Below are positions 26,899 to 36,842 of a stretch of DNA of 64,000 nucleotides, piece after piece; position 1 is the first letter of the stretch, and every line of letters starts with the position of its first letter. The stretch comes from Desulfosporosinus sp. Sb-LF (lineage in GTDB: Bacteria; Bacillota; Desulfitobacteriia; Desulfitobacteriales; Desulfitobacteriaceae). Under the pieces are notes generated by a model, which saw only the letters and a program-made list of their open reading frames with translations, was not told the DNA's origin and did no database searches. The stretch covers positions 1-64,000 of the forward strand of contig NZ_SPQR01000007.1 in assembly GCF_004766055.1 (NCBI RefSeq). Reading direction: 5' to 3'. A program made the translations under genes and the position numbers.

Positions 26899-27399
26899 TT
26901 AATGGGCATTATCAGCTTGCTCCAAAATACGCCCTAGGTCTGTTTGGGGAGAGTGATGTTCGCGGATTAAACGACAAACTTTAGGATCTAACCCTGCCTT
27001 CTGGGCTAAACGTTCACCCCATAGGGCGTGCTGTGTCGCCATTTTTAAGGGAGATGCGAGAATGGTGTGACCCTGCTCAAGGCGAGTCCAAAGGGACACA
27101 GGCATTTTCTGCATTAGGACGATATAGACCCGATGCCAAAGACGGATAGAGATGATAGATTTTCCACAATCGTGAAGGAGTGCAGCGGTTATGAGACTTT
27201 GAAAATCGGAATAAGCCAAGGGGTGTTCAGCCATAATAATGCTTTGTGTCACTTCAATAGCATGGAGTTGTTCAGTCTTTGACTGCTTTAGAAAGAGTGT
27301 TGTGGCCTCGGGAGATAAGTAATTCAAGGCCCATGTAATCTTTGAAGAATCAATCTGGGGATGGAACGCTTGGATGAATTGGCGCACACGGTAAAACAT
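26899..27399 (-). CDS. HD domain phosphohydrolase
   Basis: A 166-residue HD-superfamily protein with the metal motif LLHDCGKS and downstream HALWGERLA and REHHSPQ. The substrate is unknown. The start is set at 27399 because GGAGGAAG lies just upstream; a longer in-frame extension has none. It converges with the coiled-coil gene and diverges from guaB. Confidence 0.82.
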   Translation of the reverse strand: MFYRVRQFIQAFHPQIDSSKITWALNYLSPEATTLFLKQSKTEQLHAIEVTQSIIMAEHPLAYSDFQSLITAALLHDCGKSIISIRLWHRVYIVLMQKMPVSLWTRLEQGHTILASPLKMATQHALWGERLAQKAGLDPKVCRLIREHHSPQTDLGRILEQADNAH

Positions 27400-27547
27400 G
27401 TCTCTTCCTCCTTTCCCTATCATAATGAGCAGACTCCCATTTGACAAGCTGACGAATGTTTTTTCATATAAATAAAAAGTATTGAAAATAAGTGACGCAA
27501 ACCCCAAAAATCTGTCCTTTTATGCAGGTATCTGTTATACTAATTAG

Positions 27548-29026
<1,479 letters not shown>

Positions 29027-29035
29027 TAATAGATT

Positions 29036-29065
29036 AGGGAGAGAGTATCACTCTCTCCCTGTTTT
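29036..29065 (+). terminator. Terminator after guaB
   Basis: AGGGAGAGAGT and ACTCTCTCCCT arms around ATC, then TGTTTT. Confidence 0.88.
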
Positions 29066-29079
29066 GATGGGAGGTAACC

Positions 29080-29412
29080 ATGAATTTCGCTTTTTGGCGC
29101 TATCAGCTGTTATTAACTGTGCTCTTTCTTTTTTGGGGCGGTTTCTTTGTTACAGGTGGTGCACTAAATCAAATCGCGTTTAACTTTGCAGTTTTCTACC
29201 CGCTTGGGTTTTTAGTGGGATATCGTCCGCAGGTTGAGAATGAGCGCACCGCCTTCCTTGCGGCTCTTTTATTTAACCTTTTGTCCTATGTAGTTGCTCG
29301 TGCATCAGCAATCTCAATTCAAAGTTGGATCGTCGTCATAGACTATATGAGCCTCTTTATTTTTCTTAAGGCTGGTCTAATAATTGGTCACCGTGCTCAA
29401 TCAAAGGAGTGA
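29080..29412 (+). CDS. Small membrane protein, unknown
   Basis: A 110-residue protein with about three hydrophobic helices (LLLTVLFLFWGGFFV, FAVFYPLGFLVGY and WIVVIDYMSLFIFLKAGLII). GGGAGG precedes ATG. Its stop lies within the ribosome site of glycerate kinase, so the two are coupled. It is too small for a known transporter; function unknown. Confidence 0.72.
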   Translation: MNFAFWRYQLLLTVLFLFWGGFFVTGGALNQIAFNFAVFYPLGFLVGYRPQVENERTAFLAALLFNLLSYVVARASAISIQSWIVVIDYMSLFIFLKAGLIIGHRAQSKE

Positions 29413-29417
29413 TAATC

Positions 29418-30590
29418 GTGAGAATTGTTATAGCACCTGACTCTTTTAAGGGCTGCTTAAATGCTTTAAATGTGGCTTATGCAATGCGTAGGGGTGTTCA
29501 ACGGGTTTACCCTGACAGTGTGATTGAGATGATCCCGATGGCAGATGGGGGCGAAGGTACAGTGGATGCGTTACTTAGCGCGGTACGTGGGATAAGGATT
29601 GAGGTCAACTCTACAGACCCGCTAGGGCGCCCTATACGGGCCTGCTATGGCCTTATTGACAATGGAGCGACCGCTATCATCGAAATGGCTGCAGCTTCGG
29701 GCTTAACCCTTTTAAGTTCTTGGGAAAGAAACCCCCTACTGACGACCACACAGGGGACTGGTGTACTGATTCGAGATGCTCTCGATCGTGGAGTGAAGAA
29801 AATCCTTCTCGGTATAGGTGGAAGTGCGACGAACGATGGAGGAGCCGGGCTGGCGGTCGTATTGGGCGCCAAGCTTTTTGATGCTCAGGGTCAAAAGTTG
29901 TCCCAGGGAGGAGCCGCACTTGCCAATCTCGTCACAATTGATTTGTCTGGATTGGACCCTCGTTTGGAGAAGGTTAAGATTGAAGTTGCCTGTGATGTTC
30001 AAAATCCGCTATGTGGTCCTGAGGGTGCCAGCGCTGTTTATGGCCCTCAAAAAGGTGCAAAAGTTGAAGATGTTCGAGTCCTAGATGCGGCTCTACAAAA
30101 CTTTGGAGAACGATTGAGCAAATTGGTGGGTATCAATCTATTAGAGCTGGCGGGTGGAGGTGCTGCAGGAGGGCTTGGAGCGGGTGTTGTCGGATTTCTT
30201 GGAGCAAAATTGCGACCAGGGTCACAAATGGTTTTAGAGGTTGCCAATGCGGACGAGAAAATTAGGCACGCTGATTTGGTTTTAACAGGTGAAGGAAGCT
30301 CGGATTTTCAGACGGCCTACGGCAAAGTTCCTGTTGGGGTCGCGGCCTTAGCACGTAAGTACGATGTCCCTGTACTGATTATATCGGGATCTGTGGAGGG
30401 TCCCCCAGACTTTCTCGTAACTCACGGGATCGCGAGCTGTTTCAGTGTTTCTGAAGGGCCGTCAACCTTGAAAGAGGCTTTTATGAAAGTAGAAGAGCAA
30501 CTGGAACGTGCGGTTTGGAGGATTTTAACAGTTTGGAAACTGGGGCAGGAGTCTGTAACTAAAAGTAAGAAATTGCCCTTAGGAAGCTAA
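29418..30590 (+). CDS. Glycerate kinase (GarK/GlxK family)
   Basis: Phosphorylates glycerate to 2- or 3-phosphoglycerate. Characteristic stretches are APDSFKGCLNA, MADGGEGTVDAL, GIGGSATNDGGAG and LTGEGSSDFQTAYGKVP. The length of ~390 is typical. GTG at 29418 has AAAGGAG 8 bases upstream; the earlier GTG at 29409 overlaps that site. No other glycerate or glyoxylate gene is nearby. Confidence 0.92.
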   Translation: MRIVIAPDSFKGCLNALNVAYAMRRGVQRVYPDSVIEMIPMADGGEGTVDALLSAVRGIRIEVNSTDPLGRPIRACYGLIDNGATAIIEMAAASGLTLLSSWERNPLLTTTQGTGVLIRDALDRGVKKILLGIGGSATNDGGAGLAVVLGAKLFDAQGQKLSQGGAALANLVTIDLSGLDPRLEKVKIEVACDVQNPLCGPEGASAVYGPQKGAKVEDVRVLDAALQNFGERLSKLVGINLLELAGGGAAGGLGAGVVGFLGAKLRPGSQMVLEVANADEKIRHADLVLTGEGSSDFQTAYGKVPVGVAALARKYDVPVLIISGSVEGPPDFLVTHGIASCFSVSEGPSTLKEAFMKVEEQLERAVWRILTVWKLGQESVTKSKKLPLGS

Positions 30591-30726
30591 TACTACTTTT
30601 GAGGGAAAATATCTAACAAAATACTCCTGAAAAAGAAGGATAAAAATGGAAGTTGAAGAATGAATATAGTGGCTATTCATTTTGACTTACACTTATTTTT
30701 ATCTCATCTAAAAAGGGGGATTTTAA

Positions 30727-31308
30727 ATGACGGAGTTGTCTCGTCGAGAGCGTAAAAAGAAAGAAACGCGTGAAAGGATTTTCACGAACGCAATGCAGCT
30801 TTTCCGCTTACAAGGATTCACAGCCACTTCTGTCCAACAAATTACACAGCAAGCGGACGTGGGAAAAGGGACTTTTTATAATTACTTTTCGACAAAAGAG
30901 GCTGTTATATTAGAATTTTCACGTCGAACATGGAAGGACCTGGTAAATAAAGGACGTCAAGAGCCCACTGTAAGCACCCGGCAACGATTAGGGGACCTTC
31001 TTCAAGCTTGGGTAGGATTTATGATAGAAGATCGGGAAATCGCATGGGTCACGGTGCGAAATCGCGAAGGGGCAGATTACGATATGAGTTTGCATTATGC
31101 TCTCCTTGCAATTTTGACAGTCGGGCAACAAAACAACGAAATTAGCAGAGTATTTGATCCTGCTTTTTTGGCTGAAAGCCTGGAGGGAATGGTGGTACAG
31201 CATTTTATCCGCTGGTTTGTTTCTGATGTGGGCGATTTGCATGAAGAAGTAAACCATTCGCTTGCTGTGTTTTTAGACGGGCTCTCGGACAATCAGCAGG
31301 AGGCCTGA
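30727..31308 (+). CDS. TetR/AcrR family regulator
   Basis: A 193-residue repressor with an N-terminal HTH (about residues 10-56; TSVQQITQQADVGKGTFYNY) and a variable ligand-binding domain. It lies upstream of uppP (76-bp gap) and downstream of glycerate kinase; either neighbour could be a target. The ligand is unknown. Confidence 0.88.
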   Translation: MTELSRRERKKKETRERIFTNAMQLFRLQGFTATSVQQITQQADVGKGTFYNYFSTKEAVILEFSRRTWKDLVNKGRQEPTVSTRQRLGDLLQAWVGFMIEDREIAWVTVRNREGADYDMSLHYALLAILTVGQQNNEISRVFDPAFLAESLEGMVVQHFIRWFVSDVGDLHEEVNHSLAVFLDGLSDNQQEA

Positions 31309-31384
31309 GAGTGAAGGAGCTTTGTCGTTTAAATTCTTTGCTACGTGTGGTATAGTTATTCTAGTTTTGAATGGAGGGTGAGAA

Positions 31385-32167
31385 GTGACGGTTTTACACG
31401 CATTAATATTAGGTATTGTGCAAGGTTTGGGTGAGTTTTTGCCTATCTCTAGCTCTGCGCACCTTGTACTAATCCCATGGCTTTTTGGATGGGAAGATCC
31501 GGGATTGACGTTTGATGTTGCACTTCATATGGGTACTTTGTTGGCTGTGGTTCTGTATTTCTGGAACGATTGGGTCAGATTGATTAGAGCCGCCTTGCGA
31601 CGTCGTGCTTCAAATGATAAACGTATTTTCTGGTACTTAATCGTAGCGACCATACCCGGTGGATTGTTTGGTTTAGCGCTCGAGAAAAAAGCAGAGACTA
31701 TTTTTCGTTCTCCTTTGCTCATCGGAACTATGATGATTGTCATGGGGATCCTCTTATATCTCGCAGATCGCAAACGTCAACTTCGTAAAATGGATACGAT
31801 GACTCTTGCAGATGCTGTTTGGATTGGACTTTCGCAAGCGCTAGCGATTATTCCCGGAGTGTCTCGTTCCGGAAGTACTATGACAATGGCTCGTTTCTTA
31901 GATTTAACCAGAGAAGATGCTGCCCGCTTTTCTTTCCTTATGTCTACACCTATTATTATGGGCGCCGGACTATTGAAACTTCGGCATTTAACGATGGCTT
32001 CCATAAACTTACCCTTTTCGGTTGGCGTTATTTCCTCATTTGTTGTCGGCATTCTTAGTATTTCATTCTTACTGCGGTATTTAAGAACCAGTAACTTTGG
32101 ACTTTTTGTAGGTTACCGGTTTCTAATTGGTATCGTTGTGATTGGGTTCGCTTTAGCAGGACATTAG
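31385..32167 (+). CDS. uppP: Undecaprenyl-diphosphatase UppP (BacA)
   Basis: Integral membrane phosphatase that recycles the lipid carrier of peptidoglycan synthesis and gives bacitracin tolerance. Motif 1 is GLGEFLPISSSAHLVLIP and motif 2 is IIPGVSRSGSTM, both complete. It has about seven membrane segments in 260 residues. GTG start follows GGAGGGTG. Confidence 0.96.
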   Translation: MTVLHALILGIVQGLGEFLPISSSAHLVLIPWLFGWEDPGLTFDVALHMGTLLAVVLYFWNDWVRLIRAALRRRASNDKRIFWYLIVATIPGGLFGLALEKKAETIFRSPLLIGTMMIVMGILLYLADRKRQLRKMDTMTLADAVWIGLSQALAIIPGVSRSGSTMTMARFLDLTREDAARFSFLMSTPIIMGAGLLKLRHLTMASINLPFSVGVISSFVVGILSISFLLRYLRTSNFGLFVGYRFLIGIVVIGFALAGH

Positions 32168-32185
32168 AGATCTCGTCCATTCATA

Positions 32186-32226
32186 TCCCTCTGTTGTTAA
32201 CCATAGAGTAACAGCGGAGGGATTTT
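32186..32226 (+). terminator. Terminator after uppP that also covers the next ribosome site
   Basis: TCCCTCTGTTGTTA (32186-32199) pairs with TAACAGCGGAGGGA (32209-32222), then TTTTT. The right arm contains GGAGGG, the ribosome site of the gene starting at 32229. Confidence 0.75.
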
Positions 32227-32228
32227 TA

Positions 32229-33308
32229 ATGCATAAAAGAAGCACACCGAGAAATTTAGGGCTTTGGATGGGGCATGTGCCAGTGGGCCCCAATAATGAC
32301 ATTACGGATGTGCCTGGTGTTAGTGTAGGAAATGTTTCTCTAATTAAGGGTGCTGGATCGCTAATTCCTGCCAGAGGGGGTCCTGTTCGAACAGGTGTGA
32401 CGGCTATTCTCCCTTGTCCTGGTAATATCTATCGGCAACCCTGTCGCGCTGGGATCGAGGTTATAAATGGATATGGAAAATCGATTGGTGTTCCCTTTAT
32501 TCAAGAAATGGGGATTCTCAATTGTCCGGTATTATTGACTAATACGCTTAGTGTCAATGATGTAGCCCACGGTGTCATCACGTATCTTTTACAGCAAAAT
32601 CCCGAAATTGGAAATGATGCACGGACTCCTAATGTCGTTGTTTTGGAATGCGATGATTCATATCTAAATGATATTCGAGGGCGCCATGTTAAGCCGTGGG
32701 ATGCTATACTTGCCATTCAACGGGCAACTAAGGGGCCGATAGAGCAGGGTAATGTTGGTGCTGGAGTGGGAATGTCCTGCTTTCAAATGAAAGGGGGAAT
32801 TGGGAGTTCTTCCCGTCTTGTTTTTAATCATAATGAGAGTAGGCATGTCGTAGGGATACTCGCTCTGGCAAATTTCGGCCTGTTACGTGATTTCCTCTTA
32901 GCAGGGGTTCCTGTCGGACAATTTCTTTCAGTGCCTGGAGTAGGGTACATTCCAGGTTCATTAATTCTTGTGGGTATTACAGACGCTCCATTATCACGAT
33001 GGCAATTAAAACAACTTGCTCGTCGAGCCTGTTTAGGAATAGCGCGTACTGGGTCAATCTCGATGACTGGCAGCGGTGATTTTTGCTTAATGGTCAGCAC
33101 TTATTCTGGCGATGACAACGTTTTGTCAGACTGGGAGCTGGATGATTATTTCAGAGCTGTTGTTGAAGCCACGGCAGAAAGCATTTGGAACTCCCTATTT
33201 CTAGCACAAACTATGCAAGGTCGAGATGGAAATATCCGTCATGCCCTGCCTATTGAGAAAACGCTTAATCTGGTCCGTGGCTGGCATGGAGGGTTCGCAT
33301 CCACATAA
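32229..33308 (+). CDS. P1 family peptidase (DmpA-type aminopeptidase)
   Basis: An Ntn-fold, self-processing aminopeptidase of the DmpA/BapA type, acting on N-terminal residues, in some members D- or beta-amino acids. Features are NNDITDVPGVSVGN, GPVRTGVTAI, and the autocleavage site region MKGGIGSSSR with the predicted nucleophilic Ser. The length of 359 is typical. Its ribosome site lies in the uppP terminator. Confidence 0.9.
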   Translation: MHKRSTPRNLGLWMGHVPVGPNNDITDVPGVSVGNVSLIKGAGSLIPARGGPVRTGVTAILPCPGNIYRQPCRAGIEVINGYGKSIGVPFIQEMGILNCPVLLTNTLSVNDVAHGVITYLLQQNPEIGNDARTPNVVVLECDDSYLNDIRGRHVKPWDAILAIQRATKGPIEQGNVGAGVGMSCFQMKGGIGSSSRLVFNHNESRHVVGILALANFGLLRDFLLAGVPVGQFLSVPGVGYIPGSLILVGITDAPLSRWQLKQLARRACLGIARTGSISMTGSGDFCLMVSTYSGDDNVLSDWELDDYFRAVVEATAESIWNSLFLAQTMQGRDGNIRHALPIEKTLNLVRGWHGGFAST

Positions 33309-33373
33309 GAGGTAATGGACAGCGTATATGGTTCCATGCAAACAGGTTTTCATGAAATTTGTCATGATCTTCG

Positions 33374-33425
33374 CCCTTAGCGCGTAAACATGTTGGTAAA
33401 CATGTTTATGGAGAAAAGCTAAGGG
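33374..33425 (+). promoter_or_regulatory. 5' UTR hairpin covering the ribosome site of 33435
   Basis: CCCTTAGC (33374-33381) pairs with GCTAAGGG (33418-33425), enclosing TAAACATG/CATGTTTA (33385-33392 and 33401-33408). The outer right arm runs into the ribosome site AAGGGAGG (33421-33428), so folding should lower translation. Confidence 0.5.
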
Positions 33426-33434
33426 AGGTTCATC

Positions 33435-34685
33435 GTGAGTATTACCTGGAACTTGATCTGGGACGCTCATCCTGACCTATTTATGGTGAGGAATTGGCAG
33501 GAATACCCGGATGATAAAAAAAAGGCAAGTCGTCTCCCCCCACACTATACATATTTTATGGGTGTCGAGACGACTTTACGAGTTGGGATTATTGCAACTT
33601 CTTCAATGCAGCGAGAAGAAGAGTTTCTTCTCGCTGGTCTATTATGGGGAAATCGACTAAGCAATGGTGCGAAAACTGTAATTTATTTTGTTGCACCTGA
33701 TTTTTCAAAGTCCTTTATCAATGGGCTCACTAAAATCGGAGGAAATATCTTTGCAAGAGCGGTTTATTGGCGTGAAAAGCTTACTCCAAGTCTATACCTT
33801 ATTCCTGAGGAGTCACAAACTAGCCGGACAAGATACGCCCTGGGGGAAGAACGTCCAGATTGGAATCGCTGGGGACAAGGCTTAAATCCTGTCGCTCAAC
33901 AACAACTAAAAATCGTGAACACCTTTTTTGGTCAATTGGCGAATCGTCGGGTTCGCATAGAAATAAAACCTCGGCACATTAGTTTCCTTTGGGGAAACTT
34001 TGAAATTGCTGAAGTGCGTCGTTCGGGCAAGAAATTTGTATTGACGACTAAAGTGAAGTGGCTTAAAACGAATGAACAACTATTACATTTACATAAACAA
34101 GGGTGGGTGGACGCCGCTGGTTCTCTGAATCAAGAATTTTGTACGGCAATTTGGGGCATTCTCGACTACCTCGAATCCTTGGAGCTTGAAGGCAAACTTC
34201 GCACCCAAGATCTCATCACTTTGTGGCTTCATCAGGGTGAAGGAGTCTTGAAATCGCTTTGGGGGAGTCCATGGCCATGGCCGTGGTTACCGAGAGAGCG
34301 TAGCGAAAACTCTGTCATCGAATTGGAAGAATGGTATTTTTTTCAAGGCAATGGACAACTAAGTGTTGTTTGTCCAATTTTCGAAAAACCCTTAACAAAA
34401 GCGACGCGAAGTGTTTTGTTGGCAAGTGTGTTGGAAAGAAGTATGCTTCTCGTCTGTGCCAAAGATGCTCAAGGAAAACCGCTAGGTTGGGATGGTCGAG
34501 TACACTGGCTTACAACCCTCAGTAAAGAGGAAGAACTTCGACGTTGGTATTGCTGGCTAAAAGATACGGATAAGTTTCCGATCTGGACGTTGCCGGAAAA
34601 TTGGCGTGACAAAGGAATTTATGAGCTAAATTGTCAAGGTACACTTTTGACTGGTTCACTTATGCAGAAAGGATGCCCCTCGTGA
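33435..34685 (+). CDS. Unknown 416-residue protein
   Basis: A soluble, Trp-rich protein with no domain I recognise. The central part (about residues 60-130) alternates strands and helices; the C-terminal half has LITLWLHQGEGVLKSLWGS and WPWPWLPRE. GTG start follows AAGGGAGG. Its 3' end overlaps the converging histidine kinase gene by 26 bases. The reading frame is long and clean. Confidence 0.75.
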   Translation: MSITWNLIWDAHPDLFMVRNWQEYPDDKKKASRLPPHYTYFMGVETTLRVGIIATSSMQREEEFLLAGLLWGNRLSNGAKTVIYFVAPDFSKSFINGLTKIGGNIFARAVYWREKLTPSLYLIPEESQTSRTRYALGEERPDWNRWGQGLNPVAQQQLKIVNTFFGQLANRRVRIEIKPRHISFLWGNFEIAEVRRSGKKFVLTTKVKWLKTNEQLLHLHKQGWVDAAGSLNQEFCTAIWGILDYLESLELEGKLRTQDLITLWLHQGEGVLKSLWGSPWPWPWLPRERSENSVIELEEWYFFQGNGQLSVVCPIFEKPLTKATRSVLLASVLERSMLLVCAKDAQGKPLGWDGRVHWLTTLSKEEELRRWYCWLKDTDKFPIWTLPENWRDKGIYELNCQGTLLTGSLMQKGCPS

Positions 34686-36066
34686 AACTTGAGGAGTGCG
34701 GTAAATCAATGACTACTTCGGTTCCACAAATAGGTTCATCTTCGGAAAAGTGAAGTTTGCCATGATGAGCAAGGACGATTTGTTGAGCAATGGTTAAACC
34801 CAGTCCGGTCCCTTCTTTTTTTGAGGTAAAGAAGGGATCAAAGACCCGATTACGTAGGTTTTTGGGAACACCAGAACCGTAATCGATAATGCTGATCCTT
34901 ACGAGCGTTTCTTGTTCTTCTAAATGAATGATGACCTTTTCTCCTTTGGGTGAGGCTTCAATGGCGTTATTTAGAATAAATAGAAGCGCTTGGAGGAGTT
35001 GTTCGTGGTCACCAATGACGTGGACCGATGTGACGGAGAGTTGGAGAATGAGGGTTACGCTCTGTGAGAGACAAATGGGATGGGTTATTTCCGCCATAGA
35101 ATGAATGGCTTCGGTCAAGTCAACAGGTTTCATTTGAGGTGCTGTTGGGCTTGTTAGTAGCACGAATTTACTCAACATTTGATCAATGGATTGGATTTCA
35201 TCGAGAATCAGTTGTTGATATGGACGAAAGAACTGGGGCCACTGTTCGGGTGTAATCAGTTGCATGAACCCTTTGATGGTTGTTAAAGGGTTGCGGATTT
35301 CATGCGCTAAACCCGCAGAGACCTCACTAATAATGAGAAACTTTGCTGCTTGCAAAGAGGCCTCAGATCGTTCTTTTTCTTCGCTAATATCGAAAAGCAG
35401 TAGGACCGTACAGCATTGAATATCAAAGTCCAGTAGAGGCCGAGTCTGAAACCGCAGGTGTTTTTCTACTCCTGACGGGTTTTTCCAGATGATTTCACCG
35501 TGCTCCGGCGGAGTATCCGGTTTAAAATTTGGTAAAATACCCAGAACAGTAGATATAGATTGGCCTAGTAAAGAGGAGTCAGGTAACGATAAAAGTAGGC
35601 TCGATTGAGGATTTGATTCTATAATAGATCCTGTATGGTCCAATAAGATAATTGCTTCGCGTGTATAGTCGAGGGTTTTGATTAAGGGGGGACTTTGCCG
35701 AAGCAACACACGCATAGCTTTGATGTGACGTTGATGAAGCAGGCGTTCTTGTGTTTCCTTGTGATCAAAGAGAAACATGACCCCAAGCAGGAAGAGTACA
35801 TGAACTAAAAGAAATAGGGTCGAGCTTGGAGATACTCGTGAAATGACCAAAAGCAAAGCGGCTGACATGACCCAGGCTTTGCCCCAAGCACTTGACCAAA
35901 GTCTAAACCATAAAACGATAGCCATGAACGGGAAGAACGCGAAAATGATGCGAAAAAAGCCCGGCAGATGTAGGGTTTTACTGATAATAGTGGTTATAAT
36001 GAGGACTAGAGACAATATCATAAACATACTCTGTCTATGGAGAAAACGGAATTTCAGGGAAACCAC
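34660..36066 (-). CDS. Orphan PAS histidine kinase, sporulation-kinase type
   Basis: Five or so membrane segments (about residues 13-110) precede a PAS domain (about 130-240; LDYTREAIILLDHTGSIIESN), a HisKA domain with the H box AGLAHEIRNPLTTIKGFMQL, and an HATPase with N box LLFILNNAIEASPKGE and G boxes DYGSGVP and GTGLGL. No response regulator is adjacent. The H box resembles Bacillus Kin kinases that feed Spo0F/Spo0A, so a sporulation role is likely but not proven. GTG start at 36066 follows GGGAGGAG. Confidence 0.92.
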   Translation of the reverse strand: MVSLKFRFLHRQSMFMILSLVLIITTIISKTLHLPGFFRIIFAFFPFMAIVLWFRLWSSAWGKAWVMSAALLLVISRVSPSSTLFLLVHVLFLLGVMFLFDHKETQERLLHQRHIKAMRVLLRQSPPLIKTLDYTREAIILLDHTGSIIESNPQSSLLLSLPDSSLLGQSISTVLGILPNFKPDTPPEHGEIIWKNPSGVEKHLRFQTRPLLDFDIQCCTVLLLFDISEEKERSEASLQAAKFLIISEVSAGLAHEIRNPLTTIKGFMQLITPEQWPQFFRPYQQLILDEIQSIDQMLSKFVLLTSPTAPQMKPVDLTEAIHSMAEITHPICLSQSVTLILQLSVTSVHVIGDHEQLLQALLFILNNAIEASPKGEKVIIHLEEQETLVRISIIDYGSGVPKNLRNRVFDPFFTSKKEGTGLGLTIAQQIVLAHHGKLHFSEDEPICGTEVVIDLPHSSSFTRGILSA

Positions 36067-36160
36067 AATACAAATCTCCTCCCAAAACCATCGAAGCTAT
36101 ATCGTACGACATAGTGTATCATACTAAGATGTGGAAATTTGTCATAAAAGGAGATACAAA

Positions 36161-36253
36161 ATGAGAAATCCTATTGGTCAAGCGGCGAAAGTATATTCAA
36201 AAAAGGAGATGCAACAATATAATAAATGTTGTATAATTATGCAAAACGCTTAA
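36161..36253 (+). CDS. Possible 30-residue leader peptide before argA
   Basis: ATG at 36161 has a strong ribosome site (AAAGGAGA, 7 bases away). The product starts MRNPIGQAAKVYSKKEMQQY and ends CCIIMQNA. It stops 13 bases before argA, and its last part contains the ARG box. It contains only one Arg, so classical arginine attenuation is unlikely. Confidence 0.35.
   Translation: MRNPIGQAAKVYSKKEMQQYNKCCIIMQNA
36230..36243 (+). promoter_or_regulatory. ARG box over the argA -10
   Basis: TGTATAATTATGCA matches the ArgR half-site palindrome TGAATAATTATTCA at 12 of 14 positions and contains TATAAT. An ArgR/AhrC dimer bound here would block the promoter. Confidence 0.55.
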
Positions 36254-36266
36254 AGGAGATATAGAG

Positions 36267-36719
36267 ATGAAATTGCGTAAGGCCCGAATAGCTGATGTTG
36301 AAGAAATGATGTTATTAATTAATAGTAATGCAGAACAAGGACTCATGCTGGGCCGATCAAGAAATATGCTTTATGAAAATATTCGCGAATTCTTGCTGGC
36401 GGAAATAGATGGTCAGTTAGTAGGGGTTGCATCCCTCCATGTCCTTTGGAGTGATTTGGCAGAAATACGAGCATTAGCAGTCTCTAGTGACTATAAAAGG
36501 AAAGGGATAGGAACAAAGATCGTTAAAGGACTTGAAGAAGAAGCGAGGGAACTAGGATGTACGAAGCTCTTTGCTCTAACCTATCAGCCCGAGTTCTTTA
36601 AACACTGTGGTTATGAACAAGTCAGTAAGGATGAAATGCCTCAAAAGGTTTGGACAGAGTGTATCAATTGTATCAAGTTTCCTAATTGTGATGAGATTGC
36701 CGTCAGCCGTATCCTATAA
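36267..36719 (+). CDS. argA: Short N-acetylglutamate synthase (GNAT)
   Basis: A 150-residue GNAT acetyltransferase of the short NAGS type found in Clostridia, the first step of arginine synthesis. The acetyl-CoA loop is VSSDYKRKGIGTKIV; LFALTYQPEFFKHCGYE and the terminal cysteine-rich CINCIKFPNCDEIAV are typical of this subgroup. AAAGGAGA precedes ATG. The overlapping ARG box supports the assignment. No other arg genes are nearby. Confidence 0.8.
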   Translation: MKLRKARIADVEEMMLLINSNAEQGLMLGRSRNMLYENIREFLLAEIDGQLVGVASLHVLWSDLAEIRALAVSSDYKRKGIGTKIVKGLEEEARELGCTKLFALTYQPEFFKHCGYEQVSKDEMPQKVWTECINCIKFPNCDEIAVSRIL

Positions 36720-36842
36720 CATGTGGGCAGAATAGTTTAGCCGGACCTTTAGGTTCGGCTAATGTTTTATGGAACTAATTTCCACTTAGTTACATAAAAC
36801 ATACTATGGCATTGCGCTAAATATGAGGACGGAGACGGTGCT

